This document shows positions 51,605 through 62,832 of a stretch of 64,000 bases of DNA, piece by piece. Position numbers and translations under genes: made by a program. Each line of letters starts with the position of its first letter. Positions within the stretch are counted from its first letter, which is position 1. Where the stretch lies: assembly GCA_017562135.1 (NCBI GenBank), contig QEYB01000368.1, positions 434,001 to 498,000 of the forward strand. The letters run 5' to 3'. Under the pieces are notes generated by a model. It was not told the DNA's origin and made no database searches. It saw only the letters and a program-made list of their open reading frames with translations. The DNA is from Dipylidium caninum. Taxonomy: Eukaryota; Platyhelminthes; Cestoda; Cyclophyllidea; Dipylidiidae.

Positions 51605-52667
51605 GTGATTAGGCCCTTTACCAAACGGTCAATCGGTCATTATTGATGTCGGAAAAAATATACATCACTACATAAAAATCTGGGATGTCTACAACCATAG
51701 ACTCTAGTTAGTAGGACCAATTCCAGCGCCTTAACGGGACGAAACAAAAGAGCAACTATTCACGAAGCGAGAGAACGTAGACATATTTTCGTGGAAGTGC
51801 TAAATAACGAAAAAAAAACATTATTACGCGATTATACTCTTCCTACATATTCATATTCAAATACTTTAAATACAGGCATACACCAGACATCTAATATGAT
51901 TTGAATTTTAACTGGATTTAAAAACATAGTCTTTACTACCGTCCACAACTCAACTAGTTGTTGGACAGGTGAGTAATAACATAATCTCGGTAAACCTTTA
52001 AAGATTTACCAAGTCGAGAATTTCATGAACTACCCTCCTCAATGACTGTCAAATACGCCGATAGTCAGTTTACTGACAGGAAATACCACTTACTCACAGA
52101 GTTCACCGAGATGCGTTTTCTAATTTGGACTCATTAACGCCCCCCATCTAGTAGGTCGGAGAAGATCCGACGCAAAATACGTTTTAGTTAAGTTGCACTC
52201 AAGCCGGTCATTTATTACAAAATTCTGCCTTCTGAATGCTCGATTTATCGTTATTCCGTATTATAGAAATTTGTTTTGATGAAAACCTTGCCTTGCTGCA
52301 TACCCTTGGCAGGTCATTTGTCTTGTGTATGGTTACAAGTACCTAAGAGGGATACTTCAACGGTGGATAAAGGAAAAACGTGTTTCATATTATTATTTGA
52401 CAGGTTTGACGAAATGCATTCGATGTCGTGAGAGCCACCCAACACTGAAGTCATGAATGCCTTTGCTCCTCACGAGTCCGAAACTTTGTATCATTGGTTT
52501 TTGCCAACAGGAACAACCTCCAGAACACGTGTTTTACTGACATCACGTCCGCACCTATTAACTCTTGTCATGGATGCTCTTGAGTCTACCAGGCTGCGTT
52601 GGACATTCATTAGGGCTTCTGTCGCAATTACGCACTTGTGTCATGCGCTGAATGAAAGCTCAGTAAA
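51605..52667. other. Intergenic, no supportable gene
   Basis: Divergent spacer between the MTRES1-like gene and the small secreted peptide gene. A plus-strand frame at 52453-52695 is open but has no recognisable domain. Confidence 0.5.
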
Positions 52668-53793
52668 ATGGGTGCTCAAAGCAGACAAGGCATGAAGAAA
52701 TGGGGTGAGAATTTTGCTCTGATATGTTTCTGCGCCTTTGTCTTTCTTTCGAGTCTGGTAAGCAGCGCTTTCTCCACACAAAACTCGTCCACACCATCCA
52801 GCTCTGCATCCACAAAGACAGTAGAAGGGCCTGAACTCGCCGAGGCCAACGCGCGTGTTCGAATGAACCGCAGAGGCGCAAGGTGGGTAAGGCATGCCTG
52901 TGCGTGTGTCGTTTCGGACAAGATAATTGTGGTAAGACGAGGGTGCATTAGACAGAAATTATCGTACAAATCGAGGGATTTGTCAGTACGCCAAAACAGT
53001 AACTTTTGGCAAGGGACTACAAGAATCTATCCCAAAATGTGCTCTGATAATTGAGTCGAAGAAGTCAGAGATTAGCCTCTAGGACGAACATCTCGAGCAG
53101 CCACCCGATCCATGTTAGCGACCAAAATCGGTCGGCAGATTGAGTTATGTCCTCGTCCACCGTCCGCATGGATGGCATGGTGAGGCACCAGGGCTTTCGG
53201 AGGATAACAGGCGTGGGACTCTCACCGAGTCCGAAATCGCCTCCAAATTTCGCGGCTTGTTTGGTCTGTGCGTTCATTTAATTGGCAAGTGATTATTGTA
53301 AAAAGAGTATTTTCCTCTGACGGTTTTATTGCTCTCATCCAAGTGTCCGTCCACAATATTCCCCCTATTTGATAAGGCAAATGTGTCCCGGATCGGGTGT
53401 AGAAGTATTACAAGTGGGGCAACCTTTCTCCTCTTTTGATCCACTCCAAACGCCGGAAATATTGATGAGTTTGCTGAACTCTTGATTCCCATCCAACTCC
53501 TTCATCTTATTTGTGATGCGTCTCTTCGTGCCGTCGCCTTATTCCTCCCCTCCGGTCTGTTTCCTTTGAAGCGTGGAAAGCAGCAAAGTGCTGGGCGGGG
53601 AAGGGCGAGGGGGCGGGCACAAGTGGCGGGTGTAACACTTAGCGACAATCGGTATTTCATAGTTGTTTATCCGTTCATTCAGGGGTGCGTGCGTGTCTGC
53701 TTGTGTTATAATGCTTTTGCCAACATACGCAGACGTTATGCACGTCTCAGCCGAGGACTCCTTCACACCGGCCGTGCACCTCGCCATGCATAG
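52668..53793 (+). CDS. Small secreted peptide (possible neuropeptide) precursor
   Basis: Two exons, 52668-52882 and 53733-53793, join in phase 2 across an 850-bp intron (donor AG|GTGGGT, acceptor cgcag), giving 91 residues. After a short polar start there is a hydrophobic core (FALICFCAFVFLSSLVSSAF) ending in small residues, a strong signal-peptide candidate; the second ATG at 52692 places this core nearer the N-terminus. The mature part is Ser/Thr-rich, then becomes strongly basic with a dibasic RR site, and after the junction reads RRYARLSRGLLHTGRAPRHA to the stop. Size, signal peptide and dibasic sites resemble a peptide-hormone precursor, but the final peptide lacks the usual Gly-Lys/Arg amidation site. 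I recognise no family. The peptide-hormone role is inference. Confidence 0.5.
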
Positions 53794-54172
53794 GCGACAT
53801 GAGGGCCGTGTAGGTGGGATCATTTCATGCCTAAAGAGACTCGGTTCTTAAATAAATCCCTTCGTCTATTTCCCAGCACGGGAAGTGAATATGCATTCAT
53901 TATTCAGCGCCAAATTTTTCCATTTAAGCAAAAATGGTTTTCTTTAAGAGCAAAGATTGCATTGCTCAATTTGCTATTTATTTTATATTCAAAAATTTTA
54001 TTTAACCATTATAGGTGTCCGTTTTTGAAGTTAAAAATTTTCTGATAAATTAATAATACCATTTGAATTAAACGGATACATACGGTCTTCGAATGGAAGC
54101 GAACAGGTTTTTGCACATCAACTTGTTTGGGCATATCCGTTTGTCAGCCGCCTAGTTGCAAATTCTGCGGCG
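53794..54172. other. Intergenic, no gene seen
   Basis: AT-rich spacer upstream of NAA10 with no sustained frame. Confidence 0.5.
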
Positions 54173-54752
54173 ATGAACATTCGAAATGCTATGGTGGGTT
54201 GTGCTAAAATAATCGTAGATACTTTAGCCTGATGACCTTCTTAATATGAGAGACTGTAACTTAGATTGCCTACCTGAAAATTATGTGATGAAATATTACT
54301 TTTATCATGGGCTATCATGGCCTCAACTCTCTTACATTGCTGAAGAGTCTGACGGTGAAATAGTTGGATACGTGTTGGCCAAAATGCAAGTCTTTTTTCG
54401 TTACTCTATTTTCAGGGAAGAAGATCCGGATGATTTACCTTACGGTCATATTACGTCGCTTGCGGTCAAACGCTCGCATCGCCGCCTAGGTTTAGCTAGA
54501 ACATTAATGAACCTAGCATCACGCGCGATGGTCGAAAATTTTCAAGCAAGATATGTTTCTCTGCATGTCCGCAAGAGTAATCGTGCTGCGCTCACCCTAT
54601 ACACCAAGAACCTTGGCTTTCAGTACATCGTATATTGGTAATATTGGTCAAATAGAGCTTATGATGTCGAGCCGAAATATTACGCTGATGGAGAAGATGC
54701 CTACGCGATGAAGAAAGACCTAAGGCCATTTTGGGATAAGGTACCCATTTAG
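54173..54752 (+). CDS. NAA10: N-alpha-acetyltransferase 10, catalytic subunit of NatA
   Basis: Ribosome-associated GNAT-fold enzyme that acetylates nascent N-termini in the NatA complex with NAA15. Exons 54173-54193, 54228-54385, 54416-54622 and 54656-54752 give 160 residues. The introns are tiny: 34, 30 and 33 nt. The start MNIRNAMPDDLLNM, the substrate loop [20 protein letters not shown], the acetyl-CoA loop [29 protein letters not shown] and [18 protein letters not shown] all match NAA10 closely. The second intron starts with GC instead of GT (AT|GCAAGT..TTCAG|G). If kept, it adds ten in-frame residues inside the otherwise conserved KMEEDPDD segment. The C-terminal tail is short: the frame stops twelve residues after YAMK, whereas vertebrate proteins extend much further. 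Confidence 0.95.
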
Positions 54753-54817
54753 GCGGAATTTAAAAATTTTTTTAGTTTGGACCTTCGGATATTCCGTTTA
54801 AGGCTGCAAAGGATAAG

Positions 54818-54823
54818 AATAAA
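54818..54823 (+). terminator. Poly(A) signal of NAA10
   Basis: AATAAA 66 bases after the predicted NAA10 stop codon, supporting the short C-terminus. Confidence 0.6.
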
Positions 54824-55556
54824 CAAAATCAAAATTGAGGTTGATTTTTTAGTTTATTAAGATTAACGATGTTTCCACACCGAAAGTTGCTTCTAATTGC
54901 CCAGTTTGGATGGGATACTCCGATTAAAGATATCAATGTTCTTTTGGATTCCTTTTACTGTCCGACAGCGGGGAATGCCAGCTGCGAAAATCACTTCTAA
55001 TTGCAAGTCGACGGGTTCATTATGGCGTTTATGTGGTTTTTTGAGGCCTTCCACCTATCTGTCGTAAAGACCTCATTGGGGATTCGCCTGGGCAATCAAA
55101 GTTGCCTGTTTTGGGTAGGAGAGACGGGGGGGGGAGGGGTCGAGCGTCCGGTCGGACCTAGTTTCGGCGCACTGTTTGACGCCTTGAACCCGTCGGTGGA
55201 GGGGCATTACTCGTTTTCATCCCTGGACATTTTGTACAGAAGTGTCGTGTGGAGGTTATCTGTCGCGACTTTTACATCTTCATGAGGCTGTTTTCTTTAG
55301 TACACCATTAAACGTTTCACCGTCGAGTTCAAACTATTTCAACCGGGCTGCAAAGTGTGCTCGTTATACCCTCATGCTTCTCAAAACAGGGACCTCTAAA
55401 GCCAAATAATTTTCCCGTCCAGCTCCTAAGTACAGCTTTAATTTAAATTAATGGTTACACTTCGTTTAAATCACTCGGCTACCGATTCTGACGCTTTGCC
55501 GCCCATTTGTCCGGTAGTCGGTCGTACGTGTTCTTCGTTCTTGTTTGGCCTATCTA
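54824..55556. other. Intergenic, no supportable gene
   Basis: Spacer between NAA10 and PIF1 with a G-run near 55123-55130. Open frames here (for example 55001-55285) lack any domain. Confidence 0.5.
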
Positions 55557-58046
55557 ATGGGTGTACACCTTATTTGTGGAGTGTATGTCGAAGAATTATC
55601 ATGTGTACATGGTCCCATTAGACGCACGATCCAGTTCGCTAAAGCCCGCGTCTCGCTAGTTAAATCAGACGACTCCCGTGTTATTATTCGCGTCAAAGCT
55701 TATTCCAAACCTAGTAAAAGCTTAGGCTACGAAGTCATTGAGCCAAAGTTTTTTACGAAATTTGTTCACGAGGGCAAGTCGACAATTTCTCTGAATTTCA
55801 AGCCTGTCAACATAATGCTCCGGGATTGCCCGCCCGATTCGCTGAAAATGTTTCTTTATAACGTGAAATCTCATTGGAGACAATGCAAAAAAGTGAAGGT
55901 TGGACGATTACGTGATAAAAACACGTCCCTTTCTCTCCTCGACGAATTACCTCCTCTGCCATTGCCTTCGGTTCCCGCATGTCCCCATTTGCCTGTCTCT
56001 AAATTGTTTCCTAAAATCGACTTGTCTCCTATTGCTGTAAGTCATTTCCCTCTAAATTGTTTCCTCTCGCTTGCATCCGCAAACAAATCCTTTTTACGTT
56101 TGTAGAGCAAGCGACGCTTGACATCTTTGAAATATCCCGAATCTCGTTTATACAGTTCGACTCCCGTTCGGGTTTCACCGAGAAATGGGGAACTGGCAAT
56201 TGGACCGCCCTACATATATTTCCGAGTTGATAACGATAGGACTTTTAGCCATGTGCTTTCTGATTGGCAATGCGACGTGGGAAGGGGCATTACGGAACAA
56301 AGTCGGGTTATCGATCAAGTAAAAATGGGGCTCAACGTGTTTTGTACTGGAGGTGCGGGCACTGGAAAGTCTTATCTCCTCAACAAACTTCTTGGTATGG
56401 AGGAAGCAATTAGAATTTTGCAAATTATTTTTGTTTTTTTCAATTTTCCAAATTTTTTAGGGATACTGCCTCCTTCAGAAACAGCAGTAATGGCTAGCAC
56501 TGGTGTGGCTGCAAGTCTTATAAAAGGTACAACTGTTCATTCTTTCTCGGGTGTGGGTCAAATATTAGATGCGGAAGACATAGAAGATTTATCATCCTCT
56601 TGGCTTGAATCTGTATAAAAACGTATCACTTCTGATCCACGTATTATCACACGCTGGAAAGGTGTGCGTCGAATCGTCATTGATGAGGTGTCCATGCTAA
56701 GTAGCCGCGTTTTCACCCGACTTGAAGCCATTGCGCGCATCGCACTTGGAAGATGCAGCGAGAAAGTTGCTTTTGGTGGCATTCAAGTTATTGTTTTCGG
56801 CGATTTTTTTCAACTTCCACCAGTTTCTGATTTTTCCAGTGCGTATATGGTAGGCTTTTTTATTTTATAATGATACATGCGTACTTTTTAAATTTAGACT
56901 AGGAAGAAGTTTGCTTTTCAATCGCCGGCTTGGCGAGCTTGTCGATTTCGTACTATTGAGCTTCGGACTTCATGGCGGCAGTCAGATGACACAAATTTTT
57001 TTCGCTTGCTCAACCAGATCCGCGAAGGAAACTCTCCATGGTGGGTTCTGGATGCTCTTAGGTCTCGGATTTGCAATCAAGTTGATCATAGTAGACCTTC
57101 GGTGCTGACAACTCGCCTTTGTACACATCGGCGCGATGCTGATCAATTTAATGAACGTTTGTTAAACAGTTTACCAGGTAGACGAACCTGAAATCATTGT
57201 TTGAGTTTTTGACTAGATGTACCGTAAAGGTTTATTTGTGTGATCACTTGTAGTACATTGGCTGCCACATCTCCGTTAATGATTTTCGAAACGAAATGCT
57301 TATTTTGTAGGAACTGTGAGAATCTTCAAAAGGAAAGATGTTTGTCCTCAAAATTTTGTTATGGATTCTCATTCCACGATTCCGAAAAAGATTCAGCTGA
57401 AAGTCGGTGCACAAGTAAGATTCTTTCGTTTGCATTTAAGTTTTCTTTAATGCCCTATGTTAGAATTTTACATCCACTTGAATAATCTTTTCATGATTTT
57501 CTTTCACTAGGTAATGCTTCTGCGTAATTTGGACGTGTCCCGTGGTTTGGTGAACGGGGCCCGAGGTGTGGTCGAGAAATTTCTGCCACTTTCAGAAGGT
57601 GGCTTTCCCGTCGTCCGATTCGTCTCCATGGCTAGGTCTCACACTGAAACGAGTTTAGTTGTCTATCCGGAGCGCTGGACTGCTAATGCTTGGCCTGGCG
57701 CTACTGGGACAGAGGAGCAGGTCACCCGCCTCCAGTTACCGCTTTGTCTTGCGTGGGCCATTTCCATTCACAAGAGCCAAGGCCTCACCCTTAAAAATGT
57801 GGATGTGGATTTGTATAAAGTGAGTAACGAAGCTATCTATTCGGAATGCTTCGTTCACTCGATGCATTGCTTGTTTGGCTTTTTCAGACTTTTGAACATG
57901 GTCAGGCATATGTGGCTTTGTCGCGCTGTTGCAGCCTTCAAGGTTTACGCCTTTTCAGTTGGCGGAACGATTTTATTCAGGTGGACCGCAGGGTGACGCA
58001 ATTCTATCGAACGATTCGCGAAAAATCCAAGCTGAATGCAAAATGA
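55557..58046 (+). CDS. PIF1: PIF1-type 5'-3' DNA helicase, interrupted by one in-frame stop
   Basis: Superfamily 1B helicase acting in mitochondrial and nuclear DNA maintenance. Exons 55557-56036, 56106-56394, 56461-56849, 56898-57177, 57311-57414, 57511-57819 and 57888-58046 join in phase, 669 codons before the final TGA. The N-terminal domain shows animal PIF1 features ([28 protein letters not shown]). Helicase motifs follow: Walker [17 protein letters not shown] near residue 242, [18 protein letters not shown], Walker [72 protein letters not shown] and [23 protein letters not shown] at 56616-56618 lies in frame between motif Ia and Walker B. No canonical intron removing it keeps the frame. 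Everything downstream is conserved, so this is either a recent null allele, a base-calling error or unusual decoding. Confidence 0.88.
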
Positions 58047-58530
58047 AAAATTCCTGTGATATTTGATTGATCAGGTCTGTGTTTTTGTGATTCTCTCGCC
58101 CATGTATTGTGTAAACCTACCGACATTGGGAGACGTTTTTTTGTGGATGGTGTAGTAGTGGCGTCGTGCGATTCATGTTAGCGGTGCGCGAAATGCGAGC
58201 TGGCACGGCTTATGTGTGCTATCGTTTTGCTACGCAAGCAGGGCGTATTTGTTGTTGGTAAGTAAGGCCAAATTCCGAGACATGCGCGAACATGCTAGTC
58301 TTTGTTAGGTGGACAAATGGTCACATATGGGGTCTGACATGGGAAAAAGCTGGTATAGCGTACATGCACAAAAATAATTGTCAACTTTTTGCATTTATAT
58401 TTTTGTCGACAGTAAACGTGGGGCGCATTGCTTTTCTACTAGTCCGACTTTAAGTGCGTTACACTGTGGGCACTAAAAACAAAGTCCAGTTAACTGGCCC
58501 TGACGCATTCGCTCACCGTCTCTATTTAAA
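58047..58530. other. Spacer between PIF1 and EXT2
   Basis: No open frame of note. It holds PIF1 3' sequence and the presumed EXT2 promoter. Confidence 0.5.
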
Positions 58531-61201
58531 ATGCCTGGCCATACAGACTGCGAAAATGTTATGCCGAAATACCCTAAGATCAAGCGTTTGTGGATTATGA
58601 GGGATAGCGTAAAATTTGCTCACGTCGTTTTTTTCATCCTGTTTTTCATCGCGTACTTTTTCATTTTTATGCGTCACACGGGAAGAGCTAATACGTTAAT
58701 CATGTTGGGTTCCTACGACCTCAAATCACCATACAACTTATATGGTGGTTGCTCTCATAATACATGTTTTAATCAGGAATTATGCGAATATGAATATCCG
58801 GACACACCCCCTGGGCGGATCCGTGTCTACGTCTATCCTGAGCTGGTATTCATCGGCGAAAAAAAGAACTATATTGCATATCGAGGCGCTGGAAACTTTC
58901 GAGATTTGTTAAATGTTGTGAATTCGAGTAGATATGCCGTCAATGACCCAGCTAAGGCCTGCATATTTGTGTCGTCATTGGATTTCGAGGGAAATTCTGC
59001 TTTGTCTTCATCTGAACGCCTCAATGTCCTTCTTTCTTTTCCTTGGTATTGCTCTATTCCTTTAAATTATCTTAAGGTCCAACAACCACCGGAACCATCT
59101 CGTATTTGACTTTTCGTATGGTCAATCAGTTGAAAGGGACCGCTTTGATCTGAACAGTTTCTCTGGCATGGTGGCTGCAGGGGGGTTTAAGTATTCGACA
59201 TTTAGAAATTCCTACGATGTTTCTCTTCCCATTGTAAGTACCTTTCAAAGTTTTACAAACGCTAAATCGGAGTAAGTATTTTCTTTTCGAACGATTTTTA
59301 GGCGAATTTATCTGTTAGCGGCTACTCAATATGGTTTTAATCGTTATTTTACTGCGTACATTGACAAACTTGTAAATGATCATTTGGATCTTGATGAAAA
59401 ATTACCAAGCTCCATTATTGTTAAACGTCGAGAGACTTCACTATACTCAGTTTTCCGAGCAGAAGATTACTCATATGAGGAGGTTTCACTATCATACGAA
59501 ACCATTTTATCCTCAAGTTTATTGTGTCTTGTCGATCAAATGCAACCGCCGAATAGTCTATTATTCGAAACAATGCAATCTGGTTGCATTCCTGTTCTCT
59601 TGGCCTCGGACTCTGTTTTGCCTTTCTCCGAAAGACTGGATTGGACCAAGTAATTTTTCATTTTGTTTCATTTTTGTCTTTACATGTATTTCAGCCTGGA
59701 CCTTTGTTAATTTCTAGGTGTTCATTGAGTATATCACAAGCACAACTAAACAATTTGATCGATGTGATATCAACTTACACTATGGATGAATTGAATAATT
59801 TGCAATATCATGTTAAATCATTTTACACCAAGTATATGTCTTCGCTTGCTGCAATCGTTACAACAACGCTGGACATTGTCAATAGTCGAGCTTTTCCGCA
59901 TAGCATCCTCTCATATGATGATTGGAATGACCCGCGTCCGTCACTGGTAGATGGTTTTTTCACCGTCGCTCGCCGTCAGATTAACCCTTGTTTATTATTT
60001 TCAGCATCCTCCTGTTTTTGACATTGCATTTACGCCCAATATTCGTGGCATCTGCAATGGATTCACGCTCCTTGTTATAACTGGGAAACACATCAAGTAC
60101 CTAAACTCCACATTGCGCTTCGTGGCGGACTCCAAGTACATTCGCGAAGTTTTTATTATATGGAGAGGGGATATGGACGATGTTGCCTCTTGTAGGTTAT
60201 TGGTGTTGCATTGTTAGATTAAATCCATATTTTTTTCAGCCTTCTTTGTGCGGCAAAATAATTTAGACATCAAGGTGTTGCCTCCTTTCTATAATTCGAG
60301 GGAAGAGACAATCGCTCCTTTACCGGAAACAGCTTCTAGTAGTTTTTTATTTATTGGTGAAGACGCCATCCTCCCTGGCAATATTTCGGACATCGACTTT
60401 GCTTACGAGGTAATCTCGTGACTGCGTCACTCTTGCCTTTTCTGTATTGGCCATTTGAGCCACCTTCTGCAAGTAGATTTTACCCTTTTTCATTTTTAGA
60501 TAATTTCGTTTCATAGTCCTTATTAGCAGAAATTGATCAACGACATTGTTTTCCTACTTAATTCCTTTTGTTAATTTTTATTAATTATATATGATATCGA
60601 ATTCCAGGTGTGGTGTCAACACCCCGAACGAGTTGTTAATGTTTCATCACCGGCGCACTCCAAAAACCGTGTTTCCACCGAGATTATATCTAACCTTGCA
60701 TTCTTTCACAAGGTAAGATAAACGTTGTTTCATTTAAACGTTGCGGAGTCACGCATTTTTATGCGTTCGCATTTTACCTGGTAACTTCGATGACTTTCTC
60801 TTGGTACGTGTACATTTGCCAGCGGCTTTGGTTTTAAGAAAAAATCCGTCAAAAGCTTACACCGAAATGTAGAAGTTGGCTTTACTGGGATCCTTATTAT
60901 TTTCAAGGTCTTTGTTGTGCGTATTCTGGAGCTGCTTCGGGATGTGTTGAATGTTCTAATCGCTTCGGATACACTAAATTGCGCTGAGGTGACACTGCCA
61001 GAGATGGCTGTGCATCTCTCCGGTAGACCAGCGATGGTAGTATCCCCGCGGCACGACCTAAACTCCAATTTCGTGGGACCCCCCGTTAACAGCGTTAGTT
61101 TCGCACACCACCTTCGGGAGCAGTGTCTCAAACTGCTCGCTGATAACAACCTTTTGTCCCCACACCGACAATTACCCTCTTTTACTGTCTGTCCACTTTA
61201 G
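58531..61201 (+). CDS. EXT2: Exostosin-2-like heparan sulfate glycosyltransferase, divergent
   Basis: Predicted Golgi type II membrane protein of the EXT1/EXT2 heparan sulfate polymerase. Exons 58531-59045, 59077-59271, 59302-59649, 59718-59946, 60005-60191, 60240-60409, 60608-60712 and 60908-61201 join in phase, 680 residues; the first two introns are 31 and 30 nt. A signal anchor lies near residues 30-50 (HVVFFILFFIAYFFIFM). The GT47 part shows IRVYVYP, AKACIFVSSLDF, NHLVFDF, MQSGCIPVLLASDSVLPFSE, LDW and SYDDWNDP, all EXT2-like. The GT64 part is recognisable (FDIAFTPNIRGICNGFTLLV, then the exon joint FAYE|VW), but the acidic DDD motif is FIGEDAIL and the later CED region is NCAE. About 40 residues of the middle GT64 region are missing. 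EXT2 is the best match; GT64 activity is doubtful. Confidence 0.82.
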
Positions 61202-62832
61202 TTACTACATTTTTCTGAGCTTTTCTCCCGTTTTTAGTTTGATCTTTTACTTCTTTGGCCCCTAGGTGTTGGCCAATTCTGGTTTTTCTCATTTTTAATG
61301 TTGATTCATAATGGTATTGTTGGAGAAATCATGCCTTTTACTTCACTCTTATTTGAGCCTTACGAGAAACCATGCAGGCGATCGTTTATCTCGACGATAA
61401 AAAACGGGTCCAGATGGTTGCGTACTGTTTATTCATACATTCAGGCGACACTAATTTAATGGCATGGCAAAAAGAATAGGCTACTGTTTACCTGTAACGA
61501 AATTTCGGCTGCGAGTCGAGTAATTTTGCATGGGTCTTACAACAGTTAACTTCAATTATCTCGAGACTCGGGCTCGAACAGCTTGAGACCATTTCGGATT
61601 AGTGAGAAATAGATGCCGACCTATACTACGGTTGGGGAGTGTTGAGGAAACGCCGGACTGAGCATAAACACGCAGAGATTTTTAGTAAGTCAAGGGTTAA
61701 GGTAGCGAGGTGATCAGAGATTCGCATTTCAGTCGTTGCATCAGCATATGTTGAGAGTTGGTCAAGTGCGAGTCTGAAGAGCAAGTTACGGACGACAATG
61801 GAATTAATCTCGCAAGTTCACAACTGCAAATATGCCGATCTGTCGTCGGGCACTTGACCCCGTGAATAGTTGCATTTCGTGGAAAGCAATGATTCGCCAC
61901 ATATTGGCTAAGTACACCGAAGATACGTCTACCTGGAAATTAATTTAATTAAGGATTTGTCAGAGGTACGTGGGGATATTTCAGCATTTCAGAAATGGTT
62001 TGCAAAGTCCAAGGAGTCTTGTAATTTTGGGGTATGGTTTAAACTCGTCAAGTACAGTTGCACCATAACATACATAAATAGCCACACTACCAAGTATTCT
62101 GCGACGACATCGTCGAGAAGACTAGCGGAGCATATCAATACAAAAAGTTGTACCACTCAAGTAAAGCATCGCGTCTGATTTTGAAAGTAACTACATTAAC
62201 ATAATCAGGAGTAAAAGAAAGCAGGGACAAAACAATTTATAATGAATAGTTTAAATTTCATGGGGATTATGGTGCTACGCAGTAAATCTGCAGACCAAAT
62301 CTCGAATGGCCAAAAGCGCCTAACTCACCGCAGTTAGGGAGGGCGATTACGTTGCACAACCGAGTCGGTAATAAATCATGCATTAGGAATCAAGTCCCAC
62401 GCAGGGTTAAGCACTGTCACTCCCGCTGCACACACTCCCCAGCACCACCACCACAACCCCCCTATTTTCGCCAAGACATTCTCCGCCTAAATGCTGAAGT
62501 ATTCGGTAAGCAAAGAGTGCGACAATTTTCAATATGCTTATATTTCCTAAGTTCTCTGTGGAGAGCAGTCACAAGCAATAAAGAGCTCTCGTGGTTCCTT
62601 TTAAAAACTGCCGCCCGATAAAGGGAGGAAGGTAATGGGTAAGCAAACTTTATGATCAATCATGGATGACAAGACATCGCATGTTCACATTAAGTAACAT
62701 ATAATAAATCTTTATCAAGTATAAATAGAACCCAGCGTTCTTCCTGTAATTGACGCATCCAAGATTAAATAACCGTTAATACTTTACTAATCTAACCTAG
62801 TCAGAAGTGACATATGTGAGAGTGAAATATGT
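61202..62832. other. Intergenic, no supportable gene
   Basis: Convergent spacer between EXT2 and the dehydrogenase gene. Short frames such as 62352-62621 have no domain. Confidence 0.5.

Noticed and set aside
53065..53492. Minus-strand frames inside the intron of the secreted peptide gene
   Set aside because: Two overlapping frames with no domain and no splice partners; I could not relate them to a retroelement or enzyme.
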